From: Kiritimatiellia bacterium
GTDB taxonomy: Bacteria; Verrucomicrobiota; Kiritimatiellia; RFP12; UBA1067
DNA: 38,619 bases
NCBI GenBank assembly: GCA_017450695.1
Contig: JAFSTA010000017.1
Coordinates: 1 to 38,619, forward strand
Direction of reading: 5' to 3'
Position numbers and translations under genes: made by a program
Part shown: one piece after another, positions 10,201-17,640 of the stretch
How the letters are laid out: each line of letters begins with the position of its first letter
Position numbering within the stretch: position 1 is the stretch's first letter
Notes under the pieces: generated by a model
What the model was told of the DNA's origin: nothing
Databases searched by the model: none
What the model saw: the letters and a program-made list of their open reading frames with translations, nothing else

Positions 10201-11541
10201 TTCGACGCCGTTGGCGATGCCGAACGCGCCCTGGTGCGAGAGCAGAGCGGCGAGCAGGACGCGCATCCGGGCGAAGGTTTCGCCGCTGGCCGCCAACCGG
10301 TTGTTGTCATGCGTTTCCGCAAAATGGATGAGCGGTCCGCACCGTTCGGAGAGTCCGATTTCCTGCGGCAGGTAGTTGTCCATCGCTTCGCGACGGTAGG
10401 TCTGGAAGAGTTCAGAATAGGCCCAGTTCAAATCGGACTCTTCCAGCAGACGGCGCGTGGTTTCGACCGGACCGCCCAGTCCCTCCAGCAGGAAGACCGT
10501 GTCCGGATACTCCTCGCGGACGCGCGCGACGATGTAAGTCCAGGTCTCGACGGGAATCATGTATCCCGCGTCGCAGCGGAATCCGTCCACCCCCTGACGG
10601 CACCAGTAGAGGAAGACCTCCGCCAAATACGCGCGGAGTTTCGGGTGGCGGAAATCCAGTTCCACCAGATCCGCCCAAGTCACGCCCCAGGCGCCGGGCG
10701 AGACGAACTCGCCGTTCGCGGCGCGACGGTACCATCCCGGATGGTGTTCCTGCAAGACGGCAGACCACCCGGTGTGGTTGGCGGGAATGTCGAGATAGAG
10801 GAATCCCGCACGGGCGTGTACCGCATCGATCAGTTCATGCAGCTGGTCCAACGGAGTTGCCGCCTTGTCGAAAACCGCGAGTTCTGGGTTGACGGCGAAG
10901 AAATCCAGCGAGGCGAAGGGGCAGCCGAAACGTCCCATCCGCGCATAGACGGACGGCACGGGATGGATCGGCAAAAGCTGGATGATGCGGAAGTGCATCG
11001 TGTCCATGATCATCGGCAACTGGGCGATCAGGTCACGGAATGTCCCGGACGGCGGAATCACCGTGTAGCCGCAACGATCCAGCACAGCCTCTTCTTCCCG
11101 CAGGAGCGCGGTGCGCGGGTTCTGGTAACGGGCGGGACCGAACTGGCGGACGAACGCGGTGTACATCGTGTTCGCGCAAACGGTATGGACCGGCTCGACC
11201 TTGACCCGGATGTCCTCGCCTTCCGGCCATTCGGGAGTTGCCGCCCCGTCCGGAAAGAAACAGGCCTTGCCCTGAAAGATGCCGACCTCCAGCAGCGGGA
11301 CGAGGACGCGGAAGAGACCGGGAGAGACCTCCCGCATCGGGATGTCGTGCCAGTCGCGCGCCAGAATGGGCGTTCCCGTTTCCGTCTGCGCGATCACCTC
11401 GCGTCGGTGGATCGAAGCCCGCCCGATATTCGTGCGGAAAACGGCGCGACCCGCGCGCGCCTGCTCCAGTTCCAGCGAGATCTCCAGTTCATCCCCCGCC
11501 CACCTCAACAGTTTACTTCCAACCGCAGGAAAATGCTTCAT
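7246..11541 (-). CDS. Bifunctional glycogen debranching enzyme (GH13 + GH133 fusion)
   Basis: 1431 residues, cytoplasmic with no signal peptide. The N-terminal part is a GH13 alpha-amylase-type barrel. DGFRCDAGY carries the nucleophile Asp324, FLLEGLGG the acid/base Glu353, and ETHDNNR the third acid Asp412. The C-terminal part (about 1030-1430) is the amylo-alpha-1,6-glucosidase domain (GDE_C, GH133): FLDWGRDTLI near 1068, LPNIIHG, TPREGYPVEIQALW near 1200 and YHNGTAWTWPFPLY near 1350. The middle (about 600-1000) is beta-rich linker. By family knowledge the first half transfers maltosyl/maltotriosyl stubs and the second cuts the remaining 1,6-linked glucose, as in eukaryotic debranching enzymes. 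It stands alone, ends 2 bases from the convergent ligase-like gene, and its ribosome site is weak. GC-rich codon use suggests core genome. Confidence 0.88.
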   Translation of the reverse strand: MKHFPAVGSKLLRWAGDELEISLELEQARAGRAVFRTNIGRASIHRREVIAQTETGTPILARDWHDIPMREVSPGLFRVLVPLLEVGIFQGKACFFPDGAATPEWPEGEDIRVKVEPVHTVCANTMYTAFVRQFGPARYQNPRTALLREEEAVLDRCGYTVIPPSGTFRDLIAQLPMIMDTMHFRIIQLLPIHPVPSVYARMGRFGCPFASLDFFAVNPELAVFDKAATPLDQLHELIDAVHARAGFLYLDIPANHTGWSAVLQEHHPGWYRRAANGEFVSPGAWGVTWADLVELDFRHPKLRAYLAEVFLYWCRQGVDGFRCDAGYMIPVETWTYIVARVREEYPDTVFLLEGLGGPVETTRRLLEESDLNWAYSELFQTYRREAMDNYLPQEIGLSERCGPLIHFAETHDNNRLAASGETFARMRVLLAALLSHQGAFGIANGVEWLATEKIDVHGASSLNWDAMPNLVGLFGRINLLLMAHPAFGPHTRLRPIQTCGGEGIAVLRETADSRNNLLVLVNLDTVHPVRVSWDAAAFPANEGVFDLLECTDHAEAEPFSCSEMELQPGQVRCLTPRREDLRMFLNLSPNQDLEPDVVTRRRAELQRLRCAEADACTTTTFHWPLDTRRQVMIPHGNFLRVFADHPFHLTIRSADGRTLAYEGSVRTVNPKKAAHLPQAWHVLLPVAPYADDLDGTCAERRTLVCCAYTPAGVKRTESELLVLPPLKRARVLTSVGGKAVRHDSALCTRASSVFGEPPRAFTPLHAVLSNGAGAMAYVRASWGTVRSQYDCLLALNLDPNVPVDKTVFWSRCRAWVRYNGFSNEVNESCLVRFAADPAGRFAEWFFRVPCGMGKWVPLRFRLELMPLRNVAALRVSRPATDEDGALEKTGDIRLILRPDIEWRSFHTPTKAYQGAEDQFPAATQPLADGNGFRFAPYGIAGVTMEVSDGNFHKETEWSYQVPHPEEAERGLDAAGDLFSPGWFEVVLADASSVTMRAGECAEEKDETTDVGNSDEKPTRLRRRSATVCETDAPDTLPLADAVSRAMDLYLVKRDNLKTVIAGYPWFLDWGRDTLIVLRGLVADGRTEDAMQILCEFGRFEDGGRLPNIIHGTTVGNWDTSDAPLWYCVVVEDLIRALGENAVLSQQVKPGRTIRQVVLSIVQSLRDGTANGVKMDAESGLVFSPPHFTWMDTNYPAGTPREGYPVEIQALWLAALRLVATRIDPGFQSLRDRAAESFVRYFRMPEGGLADCLRAKPGVPAKQAELEDAIRSNQLLAVSLDAVPAELAKEIVAVCEQLLVPGAIRSLADAPVRCNMGVWRDGVLLNQPYAPYCGVYNGDEDTRRKPAYHNGTAWTWPFPLYAEALLKVYGKRAKPVAGSLLASSVELLNSGCLCQVPEICDGDAPHLARGCSAQAWGMSELLRLLRLIARPQ

Positions 11542-11693
11542 CGTCTCATCAACCCGTATCCCATGCCTTAACTACACAACCTTAGCAATCGCAAAACATC
11601 CGGGCACCCGTTTCCTTGACCCAAAAACGCACAAAAGATCGTGTACCCCTCGAAATCCATATCAAGCCAAAAACCTGTACATTGCCACAATTG

Positions 11694-12329
11694 CTACACT
11701 GCTGCGACAGTATGGTTTGCGTATGTATCCCATGTCGGTTCGTAATTCGCGTCAGCCTGATTCCCCCACATAGCCCATCCGTCGCGGTCACCACGAGCAA
11801 ACAGCTCAAGGTATGGTCCCGGTGAACACGCCTCTATGATCGCAACCATCTCGTCGGGCTTTCTACTGTGTTCACGCTTCATCGTCCGTATGAGATTAAC
11901 CTGCGAGCGAGCCGGGGCAAGCGTCCTATTGTTTCCACCTCTTACCCCAAAAAGCAACACCTCCGTGACATTCCGGAAATAGAACCCGACCCCGCGTCCA
12001 TCTGGCTGACCGTCATGACGTATTTTCTCCCAAATAATATTCGTCTTGTACTCGAACCCCCATGACCGCATAACATCAAGCCCGTCAGGAAGCAACGCAT
12101 TCGGGACCCACAGATAAAGATGGCTCTTAATAGCGGCCAACTCGCAGACTGGCAACGCCTTGATATCGGCAATCGTCATCGTCTGGTACCTCGTGAGTCG
12201 TTTGTGTTCCGGTGCGACTTTTCCCGTCCTGTTTTGGAACTGCCAAGGCGGATCAGCGTAAATCGTGCTGAACAGACGTCCATGAACAAATTGCCGAAGA
12301 CTCGTGATCGTGTTTTCAAGTAAACTCAT
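11694..12329 (-). CDS. MT-A70 family adenine-N6 DNA methyltransferase (modification subunit)
   Basis: 211 residues from the ATG at 12329, chosen because it lies one base after the stop of the endonuclease gene (TGA-A-ATG) and has a GGAGGG site 8 bases upstream; the frame extends further upstream, but inside that gene. The catalytic motif DPPW is at residues 26-29 (YADPPWQFQ). Typical MT-A70 segments follow: YLWVPNALLPDGL, SWGFEYKTNIIWEK, and an HSRKPDEM segment ahead of YLELFARG. The family transfers methyl from S-adenosylmethionine to N6 of adenine. Pairing with the adjacent endonuclease makes it the protective half of a restriction-modification system. The recognition sequence cannot be read from the protein. 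Codon use is less GC-rich than the flanking genes, consistent with transfer. Confidence 0.88.
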   Translation of the reverse strand: MSLLENTITSLRQFVHGRLFSTIYADPPWQFQNRTGKVAPEHKRLTRYQTMTIADIKALPVCELAAIKSHLYLWVPNALLPDGLDVMRSWGFEYKTNIIWEKIRHDGQPDGRGVGFYFRNVTEVLLFGVRGGNNRTLAPARSQVNLIRTMKREHSRKPDEMVAIIEACSPGPYLELFARGDRDGWAMWGNQADANYEPTWDTYANHTVAAV

Positions 12330-12330
12330 T

Positions 12331-13029
12331 TCACCATCCCTCCACGCAGACCTTCTTGATGCCGACGGCGAGAATTGGACATCCGCCATTTCGACGCGCT
12401 TTCAGCCGATATAACAGTTTTCCCATCCATGTCGTCGAAGCACCGTATTTCGACATGACGCCCTTTTCGCGAAAGATGTCATTCAGTTCCTCAGACCGCG
12501 TGACAATAACGCCGACATCGATCAGTCCGCAATCGAAATACGTTCTCATCGCGAGCAGATCACGGTCAAAGGTTTGATCCTTGCTATTCCATTCAAGGTC
12601 AAACGCAACCTTATTCTTCACAAAATCGATATTGTGTCCATCTATGAACCCGCGAATCGTCCTCTCGTCAAATGGCGTATCGGAAAACTGTCCCCGCTTG
12701 CGTTCGGAACGACGTGGGAAAAGCTTTATCAGGAGGTCGCCGGTAATGCGGATTTCACGCCACCCCTTCGGGTATAAAATGTCATCTAATCTTTTGGGGA
12801 TTGGGCTTTCGTCCCCCCCCGCCTTCATGATGTCATCAACATGGATGGTCAAAGCCCGAAAACACTCCTCCAGATCAGACCACTCCTCTTTACAGGACTG
12901 GATCAAAATCTCGAACGCATGCCCGAAATTGTAGAATTCGAACTTCGCTTCAATTTCAGGCGACAGCACCCCTGTAATCTTGGGAAGCGGTTCTTCCCCT
13001 GCATCTTGTATTGTCTTCTCCGATTTCAT
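12331..13029 (-). CDS. BglII/BstYI-like type II restriction endonuclease
   Basis: 232 residues. The central segment GHNIDFVKNKVAFDLEWNSK (131-150), then FDRDL and the strand LIDVGVIVTR, matches the catalytic core of BglII/BstYI-type endonucleases. Candidate metal ligands are Asp135 and Glu146, with Asn148 in the place where BglII itself has Gln. The length is normal for the family. It is the first gene of a two-gene unit: the methyltransferase starts one base after its stop, so expression is coupled. Placing the endonuclease upstream of the methyltransferase is less common and would need expression timing by another route. It cuts unmethylated foreign DNA; specificity is unknown (GATC-centred sites are typical of characterised relatives). 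AT-richer than its neighbours. Confidence 0.75.
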   Translation of the reverse strand: MKSEKTIQDAGEEPLPKITGVLSPEIEAKFEFYNFGHAFEILIQSCKEEWSDLEECFRALTIHVDDIMKAGGDESPIPKRLDDILYPKGWREIRITGDLLIKLFPRRSERKRGQFSDTPFDERTIRGFIDGHNIDFVKNKVAFDLEWNSKDQTFDRDLLAMRTYFDCGLIDVGVIVTRSEELNDIFREKGVMSKYGASTTWMGKLLYRLKARRNGGCPILAVGIKKVCVEGW

Positions 13030-13054
13030 CGTACCAATTCCCTAACAAACGGTG

Positions 13055-13084
13055 ATTTTATCAAATATCTGGACAGGTTGGCAA
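13055..13084 (-). promoter_or_regulatory. Promoter of the restriction-modification pair
   Basis: On the minus strand: TTGCCA (13084-13079), an 18-base spacer and TAAAAT (13060-13055), ending 25 bases before the endonuclease ATG. The 5' leader would be short, about 20 bases. Confidence 0.5.
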
Positions 13085-13215
13085 ACCGAATTTAGTTCCA
13101 TCGCAAGTTGGGGGTGAGAGCTATTGCCCTGCCACCGCACTTATAAGCCTCCCGCTCACGCCATGCGCGAGTGATTCAATTCGAATGACTTCATTGATTT
13201 TTGGGAAGTTATAGA

Positions 13216-13260
13216 CGAGTTGGCGAGTTTGGCGTGTTAAGCCGGTTCAGCGTGTTAAGC
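13216..13260 (-). repeat. 9-bp tandem array (GCTTAACAC-type), five units
   Basis: Five nonamers in exact phase, read on the plus strand as CGAGTTGGC, GAGTTTGGC, GTGTTAAGC, CGGTTCAGC, GTGTTAAGC. On the minus strand the best unit is GCTTAACAC, the same unit that recurs at 29501-29536 and 31507-31569. Confidence 0.8.
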
Positions 13261-13374
13261 ATTGTGGACGCGACAGGGCACGAGACAAATTTACCCTTAT
13301 TTCCATTCCCACGAGAAGAGCGGGCGACTGGCTTATCTTCTAGCTTCTAAGGATGCATCCGTTCTTGATCACAC

Positions 13375-13394
13375 GGACGCGACGAAGCGCGTCC
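13375..13394. repeat. Covarying 20-bp palindrome, copy 1
   Basis: GGACGCG, a 6-base loop (ACGAAG) and CGCGTCC. Read on the minus strand it is preceded by the shared GGGA. It belongs to the family found at 17500, 29476, 31482 and 37525. Confidence 0.7.
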
Positions 13395-13572
13395 CTCCCA
13401 TTTTGCGTTCTCTGCATGGGGCAATCTTACAGTCTTACGTTCGCTTCTCAGCCTTTCAGCCGCGCTTCTCAACTGGCACGAAACACCCTATTGCCCTCTT
13501 CTTGAGTTCCGTGTATTCCGTGGTTTACTTGGATTTTTTCAACGGAGGAATCTTAGGGACAAATGTGATTCG

Positions 13573-16500
13573 CTACCGGACTTTTGCGGAAGAGGCCTCT
13601 TTCTGGATCTTCTGCAGTTCCTGCTTGTCGAAGTCAGGCAGTTCGCTCTGTTTTCCCTCCACCTCGCGCAACAGAACGCGCGCCTGTTCGATCTCGCCTT
13701 TCTTCAGCAAGACGCGCGCCAGCGTGATCTGCATCCGAAGGTCTCCCCCGTAGAGTTCGATCGCCTTGCGCACGTTCGCCTCCGCCTCGTCGAGATCCTT
13801 GCCCTGCGCCAACTGGATCGCGCCGAGCGTTTCCCATGCCACGTAAAGTTTCGGGTTCATCTCAACGGCCTGATGCGCGAACTTCTCCGCGTCCGCGTAA
13901 CGCTGGATACGCTGCAACGTCTCCGCCAAGTCGTTCAACGCCTCCGGGGTGGGTTTCGTAGCCACGCTGCGGCGCAGGAAGTCCTCCGCCTCGCCGTAGT
14001 CTCCGCGCTGCAGGCGAATGGACCCCATGATGTAGTTCGCTTTGGCATGGTCACGGTTCATACGCAGGATCTGACGCGCGTGCAGTTCCGCGTCATCCTG
14101 GTCGTTCAACTCCATATCCAGTTCCAGAATCCGGTCCTGCAACATCAGGTTCTTCTCCTCGGCAAGATCCAGCGCACGGATGAACCCGCTTCTCGCCTCG
14201 CGGCGGAACGCCTTGCCCCGCTCATCCGTCGGCCCGAGTTTCTCGCACCGCTTGAGCGCCAGCTGTGCGCGCGTCAACTGGATGAAGTAATTCTTGTCGC
14301 TTCCGGCAATCGTCTCCATGCGCGGCAACGTGACCTTCTCCACATCCTCAATCTCACCCTGTTGGATCTGCACCACGGCGAGCATACCCCACGCCTTCAG
14401 GTTGCGCGGTTGCAAATCCGTCGCCTCCTGCAAGGCCATGCGAGCCTTCTCCAGATCGCCGTTCATCAGATAGACGGTCGCCCATTCGATTCCCAACGTC
14501 CCCTGAGGTGACGACTCCTTCGAAATCTTGTCCAACCAGGAGGAGGCCTGTTCCGGCGCACCTTTCTGCATGGCGAGACGAGCGAGACCGAGAAGTGCGT
14601 TCTTGTCTTTCGGATCGTTTTCCAGCACACCCTTGTAGAACGCCTCCGCCTTGTTCCTGTCTTCTGGTTTGGACGAGACGGAGAAGATACTGGCGGCAAG
14701 CAACCCGATCCCGGTCTTGTTATCGCTCTTCGGCATCAGGCGGTAGGCGTTCGCCAGCCCCTGTTGCGCCGCTCCGGTTTGCCCGGAAAGCGCCCAGCCC
14801 GCACCCAGCTTCGCGAAGAGTTCAGGAGAACGGATGTACCCGTAGGTACGTGACAGCGAGTAGAGCGGGTACTTGCGGGATTTGAGGTTGGTGATGAAGT
14901 CCCTCACCTCACGAGTGACCACATCCTTCTTCACGCTCGCGGCCGCCACGGGGAACTGGTCTTCGCGACGATTTGCCATGATGCAGCGGTTGAAGAGTGC
15001 GGAGATATTGTCCGGGTCAATGTGCTCAAGCACCTCGCAGTAAACTTTATACGCTTGCTCGTCGAAAGCCGCCGCTTTTTCCTGCGCCTCCGGCGCCTTT
15101 TCCTTGCGGAGCTGCAACGCCAGATCCTCCATCATGAATCCGAGGTTGTTCGCCACAAATCCCATGCGCGTGCGGATCGCGAACCGCAGAACATCAACCG
15201 GATCCTCGATGACCCGGCGCGCGGAAAGCAACGGATCCATCTTTTTCCAGAATGCCTGATAGTCTTCCAACAGCGGCTTGTCGGCGAACGGCCTAATGCT
15301 GCGAACGCCGCCGAAGAAGAGATATTCCGGAACGGGCTGGATGTTCCCGCCGTACCACAGATCGGGGAAGCCCGCGAACGCGACCTTGTTCTCGATCTCT
15401 TTATCCGTCGCCAACCAGTCTTGCAGGAACGGCAGGATGCCGAGTCCCTCCAGCGTGTGAGAGATTCTCTTGAGTTCTTTTTCAGGAACCGCTTTCTTTT
15501 CCACAACGAGTTTCGACAGCGACTTCCAGTACGGTTGATCCATGTCGTTCTGGAGACAGATGAGATTCAGCTCGCGTCCCTGTTCTTTCGCCAGCACCTG
15601 CAAATGCGCGTCGAGCAACCCATCCGTGACGAACCAGGTACGTGATCCCAGCCGGGACAGAATCTCGGATGCGCACAGGTCGGCGAAGGCGCCGTAGGAC
15701 CCACGACATTCCACCGCGTTCGCCAGCGAGGCGAGGCACACAAGTGCCGCCAAAGGATACGCCAGCAGCAGCCCCAGCCAGTCACCGGCTTTCTTGGTGA
15801 TCGAAGTAATCTCCGAACCGCGCTTCGGACGCTTCACCTTGAGCATCAGGTACCAGTAGGCAACCAGATACCCCGCCGTCATCGCCAGCATGGTGTAGGA
15901 GGCAACCGGCAAACGCCCCATCGGACGAACCAGTGCCCACGGGGAGATCGGAGCATTGGCAAGTCCCAGCACGACGAGAATCGTCATGGTGAGATGCAGC
16001 AGATAGTTACTCCACGAACGCTCGTTGTTCAATGCCCGGAAGGCGGCAAGCAAACAGGCCGCGAACGGAACGAAACCGGTGAGCAACAGGATGAGCCAGC
16101 TTACGCGGGGGAAATAGGAATGCAGGATATCGAGGTTCGCATTGACGACGCCTTTCACCACAACCATCGTGTTGACCAAACCGAGCGTCTCACCGTTCGC
16201 CTTCCAGAACGAGCGGGCCGACCACCAGAATCCGATGGACGCAACCAGAATTGTGACCAACAGAATCTGTGTAACGCGCCCGAGCGAGAGGTCATGGTTT
16301 TTCCACAGCACGCCGACCAACGCCGCGACCAGAAGCGGCGTGAGAGGAATGAACAACACGGACTCACACAGTCCCAACCCATACACGAAAGCGAAGAGGA
16401 AGAGAAGCCAGAGCCGTCCCCTGATCGGCTCATGGTCATCGCGCTGGTTCCCACCATCATCTTGTGCGTACAGCGCAAGCAACACGCCGCACAGCAACGC

Positions 16501-16956
16501 AAGAAGGATTTCAAAGCTCTGGTACTGCAACCGGATCGCCGTCTGCCAAATCGGAGCGGAGAAGAGAAACGCGATGGAGGAAATCGTCGCCGCGAACGTC
16601 GCGACACGCGGACGGAAGTCGATCGAGTACTCTTCCGAAATCGTGTTCTTGATGAAGGTGTGGACAATCCAGTAAATCAGACCCGCTGAAATCGCCATGC
16701 ACAACGCACTGAACAGGTTCAGGCGAAGCGGCAGCGAGAAGATGCCCAAACCAGACAACCCTTTCACGAACCAACCCCATACGGGGTGCAACGGAAGTGC
16801 CAATGGCGCAATCCCACTATACTGCGCGACCAGACTCGCTGACTCACCCGGATACAGCCCATGCGAGACCGTCAACGCATAGATGAAGAACGCCAACACC
16901 CCCAACCCGATCGAGATCAGCAGGTCCAATTTGTTCTTGAGTCCATCCAACTTCAT
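13573..16956 (-). CDS. DUF2723 membrane protein with C-terminal TPR array
   Basis: 1127 residues from the ATG at 16956, chosen for the AGAAGG ribosome site 8 bases upstream; a TTG at 16986 is in frame but less likely. The N-terminal half has about a dozen membrane helices and opens with the DUF2723 hallmark: a first helix, then HGLYPGESASLV near residues 32-43 and LPLHPVWGW. DUF2723 proteins are thought to be GT-C-type glycosyltransferases related to protein O-mannosyltransferases; the acidic GES segment in the first loop would be in the active site. Residues from about 600 to 1100 are tetratricopeptide repeats (for example ALLGLARLAMQKGAPEQASS and AKANYIMGSIRLQRGDYGEA), a protein-binding periplasmic or cytoplasmic tail. 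Probable role: transfer of sugar from a lipid carrier to a protein or glycan. Single gene with its own promoter. Confidence 0.82.
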   Translation of the reverse strand: MKLDGLKNKLDLLISIGLGVLAFFIYALTVSHGLYPGESASLVAQYSGIAPLALPLHPVWGWFVKGLSGLGIFSLPLRLNLFSALCMAISAGLIYWIVHTFIKNTISEEYSIDFRPRVATFAATISSIAFLFSAPIWQTAIRLQYQSFEILLALLCGVLLALYAQDDGGNQRDDHEPIRGRLWLLFLFAFVYGLGLCESVLFIPLTPLLVAALVGVLWKNHDLSLGRVTQILLVTILVASIGFWWSARSFWKANGETLGLVNTMVVVKGVVNANLDILHSYFPRVSWLILLLTGFVPFAACLLAAFRALNNERSWSNYLLHLTMTILVVLGLANAPISPWALVRPMGRLPVASYTMLAMTAGYLVAYWYLMLKVKRPKRGSEITSITKKAGDWLGLLLAYPLAALVCLASLANAVECRGSYGAFADLCASEILSRLGSRTWFVTDGLLDAHLQVLAKEQGRELNLICLQNDMDQPYWKSLSKLVVEKKAVPEKELKRISHTLEGLGILPFLQDWLATDKEIENKVAFAGFPDLWYGGNIQPVPEYLFFGGVRSIRPFADKPLLEDYQAFWKKMDPLLSARRVIEDPVDVLRFAIRTRMGFVANNLGFMMEDLALQLRKEKAPEAQEKAAAFDEQAYKVYCEVLEHIDPDNISALFNRCIMANRREDQFPVAAASVKKDVVTREVRDFITNLKSRKYPLYSLSRTYGYIRSPELFAKLGAGWALSGQTGAAQQGLANAYRLMPKSDNKTGIGLLAASIFSVSSKPEDRNKAEAFYKGVLENDPKDKNALLGLARLAMQKGAPEQASSWLDKISKESSPQGTLGIEWATVYLMNGDLEKARMALQEATDLQPRNLKAWGMLAVVQIQQGEIEDVEKVTLPRMETIAGSDKNYFIQLTRAQLALKRCEKLGPTDERGKAFRREARSGFIRALDLAEEKNLMLQDRILELDMELNDQDDAELHARQILRMNRDHAKANYIMGSIRLQRGDYGEAEDFLRRSVATKPTPEALNDLAETLQRIQRYADAEKFAHQAVEMNPKLYVAWETLGAIQLAQGKDLDEAEANVRKAIELYGGDLRMQITLARVLLKKGEIEQARVLLREVEGKQSELPDFDKQELQKIQKEASSAKVR

Positions 16957-17015
16957 ACCGGAATCCTTCTGCTTCAGTTTATCCAAATCCGTTCAGCATC
17001 AACCACAACAGAAGC

Positions 17016-17044
17016 AGAATACCTTATTTCACCTGTTTTCGCAA
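17016..17044 (-). promoter_or_regulatory. Promoter of the DUF2723-TPR gene
   Basis: Minus strand: TTGCGA (17044-17039), a 17-base spacer and TATTCT (17021-17016), ending about 60 bases before the ATG at 16956. Good spacing and a good -10. Confidence 0.65.
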
Positions 17045-17288
17045 GACCGAAATGCAAGAAACCTGCAATCGGTCAGCGGTAGTGGTATATCTGCCTGCGG
17101 CGCTAAACACAGAGATTGGGAGACGCCGCGGTGACACGGAGATGGTATTGAAGATGTGTTCTCGTAAATGCTTCATCAAACTCCTTGTCCCCGTGAAATC
17201 TCCGTGTTGCCCCGGCAGGCCCTGGGCGCATCTCCGTAATTCAACAAGAGCCCGTGGTGCTCAAACACGGAAATTTTCGTGTCACAGT

Positions 17289-17354
17289 CTCACGCAAAGT
17301 CCGCGAAGTCGTCGATGATTCCCTCCGTTGCGAACGTGGCGGACTTTGCGTGAG
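17289..17354. repeat. 16-bp perfect inverted repeat with 34-base loop
   Basis: CTCACGCAAAGTCCGC at 17289-17304 is the exact reverse complement of 17339-17354. No U-tract follows on either strand, so it is not a classical intrinsic terminator. It could fold into a long RNA hairpin or be a remnant mobile repeat. Confidence 0.8.
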
Positions 17355-17499
17355 GTTGAATCTTCGCGTTTCGCTATCGTAGGCATCTACATGGATCACG
17401 GTGAAAAACGCAGATGCGCCCGCAGCCCCTTCGTACTGACCGATTACAAGAAACCTTCTTGTTAGAACAGGTGCTTCGTCCCCGCGTGTGAAGCATTGC

Positions 17500-17519
17500 G
17501 GTCGCGACGGAACGCGCCC
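17500..17519. repeat. Covarying 20-bp palindrome, copy 2 (one arm mismatch)
   Basis: GGTCGCG, loop ACGGAA, CGCGCCC. Same family as 13375, 29476, 31482 and 37525; it has one mismatched arm position and is followed by CTCC, the complement of the shared GGAG flank. Confidence 0.65.
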
Positions 17520-17598
17520 CTCCCCATCTCTGCGTGAGGTAATGAAACGGCGGATATTCGCCACGACTTTCCGACACGCGCCCGTCGCACGTCCCTAT

Positions 17599-17640
17599 CT
17601 AGCCACCTGCCACCTGCCACTAGCCACCAGCTACCAGAAG
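17599..17640. repeat. 7-bp tandem array at the 3' end of the CAAX-protease gene
   Basis: Heptamers in exact phase on the plus strand: CTAGCCA, CCTGCCA, CCTGCCA, CTAGCCA, CCAGCTA, CCAGAAG. The last two overlap the final codons and the TAG stop (17631-17633) of the minus-strand gene. Confidence 0.75.

Larger units (their letters stand above)
13085..13572. other. Intergenic region with repeats, no gene seen
   Basis: About 490 bases without a convincing coding frame. It holds a 9-bp tandem array (13216-13260) and one copy of the 20-bp covarying palindrome (13375-13394). A segment at 13445-13475 resembles the TTCTCAGC octamer array, and a segment near 13509-13527 (CCGTGTATTCCGTGGTTT) is shared with the dispersed repeat at 33429 and 37427. 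Open frames here look like chance. Confidence 0.7.
17045..17630. other. Intergenic region rich in inverted and tandem repeats
   Basis: About 590 bases with no believable gene between the DUF2723 gene's promoter and the end of the CAAX-protease operon. It contains a 16-bp perfect inverted repeat (17289-17354), palindrome copy 2 (17500-17519), a 7-bp tandem array (17599-17640) and degenerate text of the ACACGGAGAT type near 17103-17150 and 17195-17235. The whole stretch looks like accumulated short repeats. Confidence 0.65.

Noticed and set aside
8770-11571. 933-codon open frame on the plus strand opposite the debranching enzyme
   Set aside because: It is antisense to a protein with intact GH13 and GH133 motifs; its composition (Arg, Glu, Gln-rich) is what GC-rich antisense frames give, and it has no domain.
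13262-13753. 163-codon plus-strand frame in the spacer before the DUF2723 gene
   Set aside because: No ribosome site, passes through repeats and runs antisense into the real gene.
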